Notes: generated from the sequence alone by a model not told the origin. DNA of 64,000 nt from an uncultured Algibacter sp. (GCF_947495925.1 NZ_CANMAU010000003.1:372001-436000); one strand, 5' to 3'; counted from the stretch's first letter, positions 52,169 through 61,311 are shown. Program-made: numbers and translations.

Positions 52169-53689
52169 ATGAAAGTACTTTTAGATACTAACATAATTAT
52201 TCATAGAGAAGCTAACAGAGTTGTTGAACACGATATTGGACAATTATTTAATTGGATTGATAAGCTACATTATGAAAAATACATTCATCCAATCACAATA
52301 TCTGAAATCAATTCTTATCAGAATAAACATGTAGTTGAGACTTTTTCAATAAAATTAGATAGCTATAATAGAATTAAGCATCAACTTCCTTTTTCGGAGA
52401 CTGTACTAAGTGTAAGTGCAGAATTTGATGTAAATGATAATGATATTAATGACACTCATCTGTTAAACGAAATCTATGAAGGCAGAATAGATTTATTAAT
52501 TACGCAGGACAAAAAAATACACGCTAAAGCGTCAAGGCTTGGACTTTCTGAAAAAGTTTTTAAAATTCAGTCATTTCTCGAAAAAGTCACATCTGAAAAC
52601 CCAGATTTAGTTCAATACAATGTCCTGGCAGTTAAAAAAGCTGATTTTGCAGAAGTAGATATTAGTGACAATTTTTTTGATAGCTTCCGACAAGATTATA
52701 ATGAATTTGATAATTGGTTTAAATCAAAATTTGACAAAGTTTGTTATGTATGCTACAGCGATAATAACTTAACGGCATTTCTTTACATAAAAGTTGAAGA
52801 AAAAACGGAAAATTACTCTGAAATAAAACCAATATTCGACAAGAAGAAAAGACTGAAAATTGGAACCCTAAAAGTAATTAGTAACGGATATAAAATTGGA
52901 GAAAGATTCTTGAAAATTGTATTTGATAATGCTATTCAATATAAAGTTGATGAAATATATGTAACTATATTTGATAAAAGACCAGAGCAAGGACAGCTAA
53001 TAGATATGCTTAAAGGTTGGGGTTTTGTAGAACACGGAATAAAATCTACAAAAAATGGGGATGAAATTGTTTTAACAAGACCTTTTGGAAAATCACAACC
53101 AATTGAAATTAATAAACCAAAACTTTCTTTTCCATTTTTTTCAAGAGATACAAGAAAGTATATAATCAAAATAGAACCTCAATATCATACGGAATTATTT
53201 CCCGACAGTATTAATACAAGAGAAGACAAAACAAAATATACAGAAAACGAACCACATCGGAATAGAATTGGAAAAGTATACATTTCACACTCTAAAGACA
53301 GGCATCTTAAGCCAGGAGATATTATTATTGTTTACAGAATGGGAGATACAAAGCCAAAAAAATATTCTAGTACAGTAACATCAATTTGTATTGTAGAGGA
53401 AGTAATCGACGGATTTGCATCTTTTGATGAATTTTATAAGGCTTGTTTCAGAAGAACAATGATTAAAAAAGAAGATTTACAGAAAGACTGGTGGAAAAAA
53501 TACCCCAAATACAGACCTTTTGTTATAAAGTTTCTTTACGCTCACTCTTTTCCGACACCAAAGCCAACGCTTAATGACTTGAATATAATTGGCGTAATTC
53601 CTGATATTATGAATATGCCACGTGGATTTATAGAATTAAATAACAATCAGTTTAACAAATTAGTTAATTTTGCTTACAACCGAAAATAA
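52169..53689 (+). CDS. PIN-GNAT-EVE/PUA-like fusion protein
   Basis: 506 residues in three parts. Residues 1 to about 140 look like a PIN nuclease: MKVLLDTNIIIHRE (D6), PITISEINSY, NDTHLL and LLITQDKKIHAKA, giving the acidic residues of the metal site. About 160-305 resembles a GNAT acetyltransferase (GTLKVISNGYKIGERFLKIV, VDEIYVTIFDKRPEQ, GWGFVEHG). About 320-506 includes YISHSKDRHLKPGDIIIVYR and may be an EVE/PUA-type nucleic-acid-binding domain. The gene is followed 3 bp later by an ASCH protein. This looks like an RNA-targeting accessory or defence module; the role is not established. Confidence 0.72.
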   Translation: MKVLLDTNIIIHREANRVVEHDIGQLFNWIDKLHYEKYIHPITISEINSYQNKHVVETFSIKLDSYNRIKHQLPFSETVLSVSAEFDVNDNDINDTHLLNEIYEGRIDLLITQDKKIHAKASRLGLSEKVFKIQSFLEKVTSENPDLVQYNVLAVKKADFAEVDISDNFFDSFRQDYNEFDNWFKSKFDKVCYVCYSDNNLTAFLYIKVEEKTENYSEIKPIFDKKKRLKIGTLKVISNGYKIGERFLKIVFDNAIQYKVDEIYVTIFDKRPEQGQLIDMLKGWGFVEHGIKSTKNGDEIVLTRPFGKSQPIEINKPKLSFPFFSRDTRKYIIKIEPQYHTELFPDSINTREDKTKYTENEPHRNRIGKVYISHSKDRHLKPGDIIIVYRMGDTKPKKYSSTVTSICIVEEVIDGFASFDEFYKACFRRTMIKKEDLQKDWWKKYPKYRPFVIKFLYAHSFPTPKPTLNDLNIIGVIPDIMNMPRGFIELNNNQFNKLVNFAYNRK

Positions 53690-53692
53690 CCT

Positions 53693-54064
53693 ATGAAAGT
53701 CGTTTTATCAATTAAACCAGAATTTGCTTTTAAGATTTTTGATGGCTCTAAAAAATTTGAATTTAGAAAAGCCATTTTTAAGAATAATAATGTAAAATCT
53801 ATAATAGTTTATGCATCATCACCTGTTCAAAAAGTAATTGGCGAATTTGAAATCGGTAAAATCTTCAATAATGACCTTGAAACACTTTGGAACTTGACAA
53901 AAGAACATTCGGGAATTACAGAAGATTTTTTTTATGAATATTTTTCGGAGAGAGAAAAAGGGTTTGCCATTCAAGTTAAGAACAAGAAAAAATACAAAGA
54001 ACCAAAATGTTTGAAAGCGGATTTTAATTTGCATCCACCTCAATCATTTGCATACGTGAAATAA
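53693..54064 (+). CDS. ASCH-domain protein
   Basis: 123 residues, one ASCH (PUA-like) domain: VVLSIKPEFAFKIFDGSKKF, EFRKAIF, then IIVYASSPVQKVIGEFEIGK. ASCH proteins bind RNA or modified nucleosides and some act as nucleases or hydrolases. It starts 3 bp after the PIN-GNAT gene, so both are translated from one message. It may modulate or help target the upstream PIN protein, but there is no direct evidence. Confidence 0.85.
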   Translation: MKVVLSIKPEFAFKIFDGSKKFEFRKAIFKNNNVKSIIVYASSPVQKVIGEFEIGKIFNNDLETLWNLTKEHSGITEDFFYEYFSEREKGFAIQVKNKKKYKEPKCLKADFNLHPPQSFAYVK

Positions 54065-54570
54065 AACACTATTGCCAACAATGTTTATAATTCATTACTA
54101 GTAAAAGCCTATTTACGAAAGTCCTCGCGGATTTTCTATACGGTTTTTATTTGCTAAATTCAGTCCTACGTACGAAAGCTCTACTCTTCTTATACTGGAC
54201 GGATGTATCTTCATAAAGTTTTATTATTTCTTTAAATCCTATTCTTTCAATTGATGCTATCTGCCAAAAAATCAATTAGTAGTTATATAAATTATTTAAG
54301 CTAGTAGTTCGCCACTCCAAACCTTTCACTTTTCTGTTCAATTTTCCCCCTTTCAACTTAAAATTCTTGAAACTTTATCAACAAATTCCTGTTCATACGT
54401 AGTAATTTAAGTAAATCTACGTGTGTTTGTTTTGTAGTTAAATTGTTGTTTTTCAAATTGTTAATTTATAAACCTGTTTTAATACAGGTTTTTACATGGA
54501 TTAAAAAGAGGTTTATACATGATCATCACCATAATCTAAAATTAATACTACTTATATATTTGCCTAAAAA
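54065..54570. other. Non-coding gap downstream of the ASCH gene with cassette-boundary-like block
   Basis: TATTGCCAAC (54070-54079) begins a block of about 120 bp containing a GC-richer CCTCGCGG (54122-54129) and CCTACGTACG (54165-54174), unlike its AT-rich surroundings. No gene is seen. A terminator-like hairpin lies at 54471-54494 and the nrtA promoter follows. Confidence 0.5.
54471..54494 (+). terminator. Orphan terminator upstream of nrtA
   Basis: AACCTGT (54471-54477) and ACAGGTT (54484-54490) pair around a 6-nt loop and are followed by T residues. It is over 400 bp beyond the last gene upstream, so it may predate the insertion of the PIN-GNAT/ASCH module. Confidence 0.65.
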
Positions 54571-54592
54571 TAAGTAATTATACTTAGTTTAA
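54571..54592 (+). promoter_or_regulatory. Nitrate-regulon palindrome, nrtA promoter
   Basis: TAAGTAATTATACTTA (54571-54586) fits the 7-2-7 motif with one mismatch. The overlapping -7 candidate TAGTTTAA is imperfect, but a TTTG at 54559-54562 lies at -33-like distance. An alternative -7, TATATTTG, is at 54555-54562. The nrtA ATG is 14 bp after the site. Confidence 0.65.
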
Positions 54593-54606
54593 TAAAAACA
54601 TAACTT

Positions 54607-56001
54607 ATGAAATCTCTAATTAAAAAATCAATTTGGATCTTACCATTAGCAGTATTACTTGTTGCTTGTGGAGGTAAAGAAAAAAAGAAAGACGTTGTCG
54701 AAGTTGCGGTTGCCGAAACTTCAAAAACAAAAACACTAGATATTGAAAAGCCACAATTAACATTTGGATTTATCAAATTAACAGATATGGCACCATTAGC
54801 CATTGCAAAAGAAAAAGGATTCTTTGAAGATGAAGGCTTATTTGTTTCTGTTGAAGCACAATCCAACTGGAAAAATGTATTAGACCGTGTTATTGATGGT
54901 CAGTTAGACGGATCTCATATGTTGGCAGGTCAGCCCATTGCTGCAGGCGCAGGTTTTGGTCGTCAAGCAGATTTAGTAACACCATTCTCCATGGACTTAA
55001 ACGGTAACGGTATCACAGTATCAAACGATGTTTGGTCTAAAATGAAGCCAAATGTACCAAAAGGTGCCGATGGAAAGCCGATTCACCCAATTAAAGCAGA
55101 AGCTTTAAAACCAGTAATAGACGAATATAAAACTAACGGTAAAGCGTTTAAAATGGGCATGGTATTTCCCGTATCTACACATAACTACGAAATTAGATAT
55201 TGGTTAGCGGCAGCTGGAATTCACCCAGGCATGTATACTGCAGATAATGTTCAAGGACAAATTGATGCTGAGGTTTTATTATCTGTTACCCCTCCGCCAC
55301 AAATGCCAGCAACACTTGAAGCAGGTACAATATATGGGTATTGTGTAGGTGAGCCTTGGAATCAACAAGCCGTTTTTAAAGGTATTGGTGTTCCTGTAAC
55401 AACAAACTACGATATCTGGAAAAATAATCCAGAGAAAGTATTCGTAATGACAAAGAAATTTGTTGAAGAAAACCCGAATACTGCCATTGCTGTAACAAAA
55501 GCATTAATTAGAGCAGGGAAGTGGTTAGATGAGCCTGGAAACAGACAAGAAGCTGTTGAAATCTTATCGATGTCTCAATATGTAGGTGCTCCAGTGGAGG
55601 TTTTAGCAAACTCAATGACAGGTACTTTTGAATTTGAAAAAGGTGACAAACGTGAGATGCCAGACTTTAATGTATTCTATAAGTACAATGCAACTTATCC
55701 GTTTTACTCTGATGGTATCTGGTTCTTAACTCAAATGAGAAGATGGGGGCAAATTCCTGAAGCTAAGCCAGCCGATTGGTATGCAAGTACGATTAAAGAT
55801 ATCTACAGACCTGATATCTGGACTAAAGCAGCTAAGCTTTTAGTGGAAGAAGGTAATATTCCTGCGTCAGACGTTCCAACTACAGACGGATATAAAGCGC
55901 CAACTTCCGATTTTATTGATGGAACTACATATGATGCTAAAGACCCTATTTCTTACATCAATAGTTTTAAAATTGGAAACAAAGATAAAGCAGTACAGTA
56001 A
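54607..56001 (+). CDS. nrtA: Nitrate ABC transporter substrate-binding lipoprotein
   Basis: 464 residues. Lipobox LLVAC (C21). After a Lys/Glu/Val-rich linker the binding domain follows: [58 protein letters not shown] and [19 protein letters not shown]. This is the NrtA/CmpA family, periplasmic-binding proteins for nitrate/nitrite or bicarbonate. Nitrate is favoured by the palindrome promoter and the nitrate-related context. It is tethered to the membrane and feeds NrtBCD. Confidence 0.93.
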   Translation: MKSLIKKSIWILPLAVLLVACGGKEKKKDVVEVAVAETSKTKTLDIEKPQLTFGFIKLTDMAPLAIAKEKGFFEDEGLFVSVEAQSNWKNVLDRVIDGQLDGSHMLAGQPIAAGAGFGRQADLVTPFSMDLNGNGITVSNDVWSKMKPNVPKGADGKPIHPIKAEALKPVIDEYKTNGKAFKMGMVFPVSTHNYEIRYWLAAAGIHPGMYTADNVQGQIDAEVLLSVTPPPQMPATLEAGTIYGYCVGEPWNQQAVFKGIGVPVTTNYDIWKNNPEKVFVMTKKFVEENPNTAIAVTKALIRAGKWLDEPGNRQEAVEILSMSQYVGAPVEVLANSMTGTFEFEKGDKREMPDFNVFYKYNATYPFYSDGIWFLTQMRRWGQIPEAKPADWYASTIKDIYRPDIWTKAAKLLVEEGNIPASDVPTTDGYKAPTSDFIDGTTYDAKDPISYINSFKIGNKDKAVQ

Positions 56002-56011
56002 AAAATAATTA

Positions 56012-56058
56012 AGTTTTGTCATTCCGTTCCGGTTTTTTCGGAATGGAATGACAAAACT
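56012..56058 (+). promoter_or_regulatory. Long stem-loop between nrtA and nrtB
   Basis: A 20-nt arm at 56012-56031 (beginning AGTTTTGTCATTCC) pairs with 56039-56058 (CGGAATGGAATGACAAAACT) with one mismatch around a 7-nt loop. It lies in the 80-bp gap. The lack of a T-run downstream argues for mRNA processing or 3' protection of the nrtA message rather than full termination. Confidence 0.75.
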
Positions 56059-56081
56059 ACTAGAAACTAACTTAAGAAGTC

Positions 56082-57188
56082 ATGAAGCAAAGCATAACAT
56101 TAGGAAAAGTAACCAAGTTTATGGGATTAGGTTTTTTAGGCACAATAAAAGACTTATTCACTGGGAAACTAGAAAAGGAAGATTTTATAAGCTTTCTTCG
56201 TAAAGTAGTCGTACCACTTGCTTCCATTCTATTATTTATAGGACTGTGGCATATGGGTTCTCAGTCATTATATAATATAGAGGCGGAATTTAAAATTGAA
56301 AAAGCACTGGAAGATCAAGGACCAGCTGCTGCTGAGGCATTACGTGAGTGTATAGCCTCTGGGGAGTCTGGGTGTCAACCAAATACTTTGCCGTCGCCAA
56401 GTCAGGTTTGGGCCTCTTACCAATCCTTATTAAGAGATCACAATATTATTAGTGCAGATAAAGCAGCTTTTATAGAAAAAACAGCAGTGCTAAATGAAAA
56501 GCGTATTGCCGAGGGAAAAGAACCTATTACATATACTGGGAGACCATCATTTGTTGATCAAATTTTTAGAAGTCTAAAAACAGTATTTGCTGGGTTTTTA
56601 TTAGCGCTATTAATTGCTGTTCCTTTAGGAATTTTTATAGGATTAAGTCCAACTTTAAAGAGTGCATTCAACTGGTTTATTCAAATATTTAAGCCTGTAT
56701 CTCCTGTAGTTTGGTACTTATTAGTGTTCATGATTGTAAAAACGGTATTAATAGATTCCAATGAAGATAGCTCATTTACTATTTCATTTATTAGTGTAGG
56801 ACTATGTTCTATGTGGGCAACTTTGGTTAATACGGCTATGGGTGTATCATCGGTAGATAAAGATTATATCAATGTGGCTAAAGTATTAAAATTAGGGTCT
56901 TTTCAAAAAATATTTAAAGTGGTGTTGCCATCATCTTTACCATTAATATTTACAGGTTTAAAAATTACGTTATCGGTAGCTTGGATGGTATTAATAGCGA
57001 TTGAATTATTGGCTCAAAGTCCTGGTCTAGGGTTGTTTGTGTGGGAGGAATTCCAAAACGGTGCAAACGATTCCAATGCCAAAATAATCGTAGCCATGTT
57101 TGTTATTGGTATCATTGGGTTCTTATTGGATCGATTGATGTTAACGATACAGAACTGGGTGTCTTTCGATAAAACAGACGCGATTTAG
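56082..57188 (+). CDS. nrtB: Nitrate ABC transporter permease
   Basis: 368 residues. An N-terminal helix near 42-60 is followed by a loop of about 110 residues containing two cysteines, then the BPD_transp_1 core from about 165 (FRSLKTVFAGFLLALLIAVP). The EAA-like segment is INVAKVLKLGSFQKIFKVVLPSSLP, and the tail has LLAQSPGLGLFVWEE. The extended periplasmic loop is longer than in many SsuC-type permeases and matches the NrtB branch. It pairs with two ATPases encoded downstream. Confidence 0.9.
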   Translation: MKQSITLGKVTKFMGLGFLGTIKDLFTGKLEKEDFISFLRKVVVPLASILLFIGLWHMGSQSLYNIEAEFKIEKALEDQGPAAAEALRECIASGESGCQPNTLPSPSQVWASYQSLLRDHNIISADKAAFIEKTAVLNEKRIAEGKEPITYTGRPSFVDQIFRSLKTVFAGFLLALLIAVPLGIFIGLSPTLKSAFNWFIQIFKPVSPVVWYLLVFMIVKTVLIDSNEDSSFTISFISVGLCSMWATLVNTAMGVSSVDKDYINVAKVLKLGSFQKIFKVVLPSSLPLIFTGLKITLSVAWMVLIAIELLAQSPGLGLFVWEEFQNGANDSNAKIIVAMFVIGIIGFLLDRLMLTIQNWVSFDKTDAI

Positions 57189-57189
57189 A

Positions 57190-57266
57190 AATATGTTGAA
57201 TGGTTTATTTGTGGATTTGTGAATTGAAACAAAGATTGAACAGCTGAACGAATAAACGCTTAAACA
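57190..57266. repeat. Degenerate AT-rich intergenic repeat before nrtC
   Basis: Near-repeats of TGTTGAATGG/TTTGTGAATTG type followed by GAACGAATAAACGCTTAAAC. AACGAATAAACG is shared with the copy at 45497-45570. No promoter is obvious, so nrtC is probably read from upstream. Confidence 0.5.
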
Positions 57267-57274
57267 ATACAAAA

Positions 57275-58123
57275 ATGGCATACTTAGAATTAAATAATAT
57301 TTATAAAACTTACGGACAAGGGGATACCGAAACCGAGGTGCTTTCGAATATAAATTTATCGATTGAGGAAGGGGAGTTTGTTGCAATTGTTGGATTTACG
57401 GGAAGTGGAAAAACAACTTTAGTAAATCTTATAAATGGCTTAATAGAACCGTCAAAAGGTGAAGTTTTATTTAAAGGACAACCGGTACAAGGCACTAGCC
57501 ATGAACGCGGTGTTATTTTCCAGAATTATTCGCTGCTACCATGGTTAACTGTTGGACAGAACGTTTATATGGCTGTTAAAGAAGCTTTTCCTAAGAAGAG
57601 TAAAAAAGAGTTAAATGAGATTGTTGCCAATTATGTTGAAATGGTAAGTTTAACACCAGCAATAAATAAACGACCTAAAGAGTTGTCAGGAGGTATGCGC
57701 CAGCGTGTAGCTGTGGCTAGAGCCTTAGCCATGAAGCCTGAAATGATAATTATGGATGAGCCATTAGGGGCTTTAGACGCTTTGACTCGTGGAAACCTGC
57801 AAGATGAAATTTTAAACATCTGGGAGCAAGATAAACGTACCGCTTTATTGATTACCAATGATGTAGATGAAGGTATTTATATGGCAGATCGAATTATTCC
57901 CCTACGTCCGGGGCCAAATGCAACTTTAGGACCTGAATTTAAAATTGATATTGAACGTCCTAGAGATAAAACAGAATTAAATGATGATGCGAATTTTAAG
58001 GAAACTAGAAATGCCATTATTGAATATTTGATGGACATAGGGAATGAACGTAAATCTGAAGCACAAGAAGCTTACGTTTTACCAGAGTTAGAACCTAAAA
58101 GTTTTATTGGACGCTTTAAATAA
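57275..58123 (+). CDS. nrtC: Nitrate ABC transporter ATPase with Asn in the H-loop
   Basis: 282 residues. Walker A GFTGSGKT (40-47), signature LSGGM, Walker [13 protein letters not shown]. The switch (H-loop) residue is N195 (ITNDVDEG), where typical ATPases have His. Residues after about 210 form a short C-terminal extension ([20 protein letters not shown]), but it lacks the large NrtA-like regulatory domain of cyanobacterial NrtC. It probably pairs with the downstream ATPase as an asymmetric heterodimer. Confidence 0.92.
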   Translation: MAYLELNNIYKTYGQGDTETEVLSNINLSIEEGEFVAIVGFTGSGKTTLVNLINGLIEPSKGEVLFKGQPVQGTSHERGVIFQNYSLLPWLTVGQNVYMAVKEAFPKKSKKELNEIVANYVEMVSLTPAINKRPKELSGGMRQRVAVARALAMKPEMIIMDEPLGALDALTRGNLQDEILNIWEQDKRTALLITNDVDEGIYMADRIIPLRPGPNATLGPEFKIDIERPRDKTELNDDANFKETRNAIIEYLMDIGNERKSEAQEAYVLPELEPKSFIGRFK

Positions 58124-58132
58124 TATAGAAAT

Positions 58133-58966
58133 ATGAGTACTAATGTATTAGAACATAAAACCAGTAATTTAATAAAAGATGCAGGATCATTTCCTTCTTC
58201 TGAAGTGATGTTGGATTTAAAGAATTTAAAGAAAGTTTATCCAACACCAAAAGGGGATTATGTGGTTCTAGAAGATTTAAATCTTCAGATAAAAAAAGAA
58301 GAATTTGTCACCATTATTGGGCACTCTGGTTGTGGTAAAACGACCATGCTATCTATGATAGCTGGTTTAAATCCCATTTCTGGAGGTTATATTTCCGTAT
58401 TAGGAAAACATATTAAAGGTCCTGGACCAGATAGAGGTGTTATTTTTCAAGCACCAAGTTTAATGCCTTGGATGACTTCACTTCAGAATGTATTATTAGG
58501 AGTAAATCAAGTGTTTCCTCATGCTACAAAAGCCCAACGCCATGATATTGCAAAATATTATCTGCAAAAAGTTGGACTAGAAGATGCCTTTAATAAAAAA
58601 GCGAGTGACTTATCACAAGGAATGCAGCAACGTGTAGGTATTGCAAGGGCATTTGCTATTAAACCAAAAGTATTGCTTTTAGATGAGCCTTTTGGGATGT
58701 TAGATTCCCTAACACGCGGGGAGCTTCAGGATACCTTAATTGAAATATGGAATAAAGAAAAAATCACGGCAGTTATGATTACTCATGATGTCGATGAGGC
58801 CATCTTTTTAGCAGATAGAGTTGTTATGATGACTAGTGGGCCAAAAGCAAAAATTGGTGATGTTTTAGATATTGATTTTGAAAGGCCAAGAACGCGAAAA
58901 GCGGTTTTGGAACATGATGACTATTATAAATACAGAAAACACTTAATAGATTTTTTAGAACATTAA
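58133..58966 (+). CDS. nrtD: Nitrate ABC transporter ATPase
   Basis: 277 residues. Walker A GHSGCGKT, signature LSQGMQQRVGIARAFA, Walker B VLLLDEPFGMLD and the normal H-loop H218 (ITHDVDEAIFLADRVVMM). The N-terminal 30 residues are an extra leader. It lies 9 bp after nrtC. With its intact catalytic motifs it would provide the functional ATP site of the NrtCD pair. Confidence 0.93.
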   Translation: MSTNVLEHKTSNLIKDAGSFPSSEVMLDLKNLKKVYPTPKGDYVVLEDLNLQIKKEEFVTIIGHSGCGKTTMLSMIAGLNPISGGYISVLGKHIKGPGPDRGVIFQAPSLMPWMTSLQNVLLGVNQVFPHATKAQRHDIAKYYLQKVGLEDAFNKKASDLSQGMQQRVGIARAFAIKPKVLLLDEPFGMLDSLTRGELQDTLIEIWNKEKITAVMITHDVDEAIFLADRVVMMTSGPKAKIGDVLDIDFERPRTRKAVLEHDDYYKYRKHLIDFLEH

Positions 58967-59113
58967 AACAAAATTTAGAATAAATGAAGCTACTCAAAAT
59001 ATGAGATATATCATAAATAAGATATTTATATCCTTTTATATTTGCGGTGGTTTAAATTTTAATTAACACAAACAAAAACTCAAAAGAAAATCAAAATTTT
59101 AAAACAAGAACGT

Positions 59114-60400
59114 ATGAAAAAACAATATGTAATACTAGGATTATTGCTTGCATGTTTACAATTTGCGCAAGCTCAATTTACTCTAGATGGTGAGTTTAAA
59201 CCAAGAACAGAATACCGTCATGGATTCGGGTCATTAATTCCAAAAGATGCAGAGCCAGGGTTTGGAATTTCAACAAGAGCACGTTTAAATGCTGGATATG
59301 CAACTGAAACATATAAAGTATATATTAGTTTTCAGGATGTTATGGTATGGGGTGAAAACAGACAAATTTTACCTTATGACATGAATAACTCTTTTGCAAT
59401 TTTCCAAGCATGGGCAGAATTACAATTGGGATCTGGTTGGTCAACAAAAATTGGTCGTCAAGTGTTGTCATATGATGATCAGCGTATACTTGGTGGATTA
59501 GATTGGGCACAACAAGCACGTAATCATGATGCTGGACTTATCAAGTATAAAAAGAATAAGTTCGCATTGGACATTGCATTGGCTTTCAATCAAGATTATT
59601 CACACCCAACAGGATTTATTTCTCAAGGGAATGCTTATAATACATCTGGATTCTTTTCGTACAAAACGATGCAAATGGTACATGCAACTAATGCTTGGGA
59701 GAATTTTTCTGGAAGTCTATTGTTAATGAATAACGGTTTCCAAAATGCAGCTGCCGGCTTAGGAGATATCGCTAATTTACAAACTATAGGAACGCACTTA
59801 AAATATGGTAAAAATGCATTTAGCGCAGCTTTTAATGGTTATATACAAACCGGTACAGCCATTTATGGAACATCTTATAAAGATGTAAAAGGAGCTTATT
59901 TAGTAGGCTTAGATTTAGGTTATAAGTTATCATCAAAAGTTGGTTTAGGAGCAGGAGTTGAAATTATTAGTGGTAATGATAAAACTAATACAGATGAAAC
60001 CGGAGCGTTCTTCCCATTATATGGTACAAACCATAAGTTTAATGGTTTTATGGATTATTTTTACGTAGGTAACCATGCCAATAGTGTTGGTTTATTAGAT
60101 GTGCATGTAGGTGCTAACTTTAAACTGGGCGAAACAACAAGTTTAATGGCAAAAGTATTAAACTTTAGCGCAGAAAAAGAATTGCCAAGTGGAGAGAAGT
60201 CATTAGGTACTGAGGTTGATTTAGTGTTTTCAAAGAAGTTTAAAGGGTATGGTTTAAAAATTGGATACTCTCAAATGTTTGCTAGCGATGGTATGTATGA
60301 GTTAAAAGGCGTTGCTGAAGCAGATGCTGCCGATTTACAAAACTGGGCTTGGGTACAGTTATTAATTAAGCCTAAGTTTTTAAATACTGCAAAAAAATAA
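59114..60400 (+). CDS. Outer-membrane porin (alginate-export type), probable nitrate porin
   Basis: 428 residues. Signal peptide ending AQAQ near residue 20. The rest is rich in alternating aromatic beta strands with TEYRHGFGSLIPK, STKIGRQVLSYDDQRILGGL and a C-terminal strand ending in NTAKK, in keeping with the alginate_exp/OprD-like 18-strand barrel family. Located 147 bp after nrtD. This position suggests nitrate diffusion across the outer membrane; the substrate is inferred from position only. Confidence 0.82.
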   Translation: MKKQYVILGLLLACLQFAQAQFTLDGEFKPRTEYRHGFGSLIPKDAEPGFGISTRARLNAGYATETYKVYISFQDVMVWGENRQILPYDMNNSFAIFQAWAELQLGSGWSTKIGRQVLSYDDQRILGGLDWAQQARNHDAGLIKYKKNKFALDIALAFNQDYSHPTGFISQGNAYNTSGFFSYKTMQMVHATNAWENFSGSLLLMNNGFQNAAAGLGDIANLQTIGTHLKYGKNAFSAAFNGYIQTGTAIYGTSYKDVKGAYLVGLDLGYKLSSKVGLGAGVEIISGNDKTNTDETGAFFPLYGTNHKFNGFMDYFYVGNHANSVGLLDVHVGANFKLGETTSLMAKVLNFSAEKELPSGEKSLGTEVDLVFSKKFKGYGLKIGYSQMFASDGMYELKGVAEADAADLQNWAWVQLLIKPKFLNTAKK

Positions 60401-60427
60401 TATAATAAAACATATTAAATAATTAAG

Positions 60428-60450
60428 AATCCCCTTTTTAGGGGATTTTT
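60428..60450 (+). terminator. Terminator after the porin gene
   Basis: AATCCCC (60428-60434) and GGGGATT (60441-60447) pair around TTTTTA, followed by a T-run. It closes the nrt-porin region 27 bp after the stop. Confidence 0.85.
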
Positions 60451-60600
60451 GTGTTTGTAAATGAAGTTTATAGTTTTTTAAAAGTAAAACTTTGCCTAAG
60501 TGCAAAGTAGGTTTCACGAAATGAAATGCGAGGTTCTCTAATTATTGGTAGATATTATTTTAAAGTCTTCATAGTTTAGAGACACTAAAAAAACAATATT

Positions 60601-61311
60601 ATGAATCAACATTTAAATCTTACAATTAGTAAACCGTGCTCAGAAAAATTTAGTCGGTTTGAAACGACACCATCGGGAAGATTCTGTAACTCATGTCAAA
60701 AAGAAGTCATCGATTTTAGAAACATGACGGACCAAGAATTAAAGGCGTACTTTATTAAAAATCGAGAGAAGCGTACATGTGGATATTTTAAGGTATCGCA
60801 ATTAAATACACCATCAAAAAACCATGAAATTAGAAAAACTACAAATAAGTTTTTAAGAATTGCCGCACTAGCCGTTTTCTCTTTAACGTCATTATACCAA
60901 ATTCAAGCTCAAACCATAGAACCTAAAACAGAAATTGTGCAGAAATCTCAAAATGAAGGCAGCGATAAAACCCAAAAAAATGAATTGCAAGAAAAACTCC
61001 TTTCAGGAATAGTTTCTGATGAGACAGGTGTGCTTCCCGGCACAAATATAGTTTTAAAAGATACGTCCATTGGGACAGTAACAAACTTTGATGGGGAGTT
61101 TGAATTCCCAAAACCATTAAAAGAAGGAGATGTATTGGTTGTAAGCTTTTTAGGTTATGCCACACAGCATATTCAAATAAAAGATGAGACTAGTCCATTA
61201 AATATTATCATGCAAGAAGATATATCATGTGTACTAATGGGAGAAGTAGACGTGAATGAAATATATGAGTCTAAGGTTAGTTTATGGCAAAGAATAAAGA
61301 ACATATTTTAG
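60601..61311 (+). CDS. Protein with N-terminal Cys motif and carboxypeptidase-like regulatory domain
   Basis: 236 residues. The N-terminus has KPCSEKF, GRFCNSCQKEVIDF and KRTCGYF, a possible zinc-binding set. A membrane helix lies near 88-104, then a linker to a carboxypeptidase-D-like regulatory domain: LLSGIVSDETGVLPGTNIVL, GTVTNFDGEFEF and DVLVVSFLGYATQHI. This domain is common in Bacteroidetes surface proteins and TonB receptors. The role is unknown. It directly abuts the transglutaminase-like gene. Confidence 0.8.
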   Translation: MNQHLNLTISKPCSEKFSRFETTPSGRFCNSCQKEVIDFRNMTDQELKAYFIKNREKRTCGYFKVSQLNTPSKNHEIRKTTNKFLRIAALAVFSLTSLYQIQAQTIEPKTEIVQKSQNEGSDKTQKNELQEKLLSGIVSDETGVLPGTNIVLKDTSIGTVTNFDGEFEFPKPLKEGDVLVVSFLGYATQHIQIKDETSPLNIIMQEDISCVLMGEVDVNEIYESKVSLWQRIKNIF

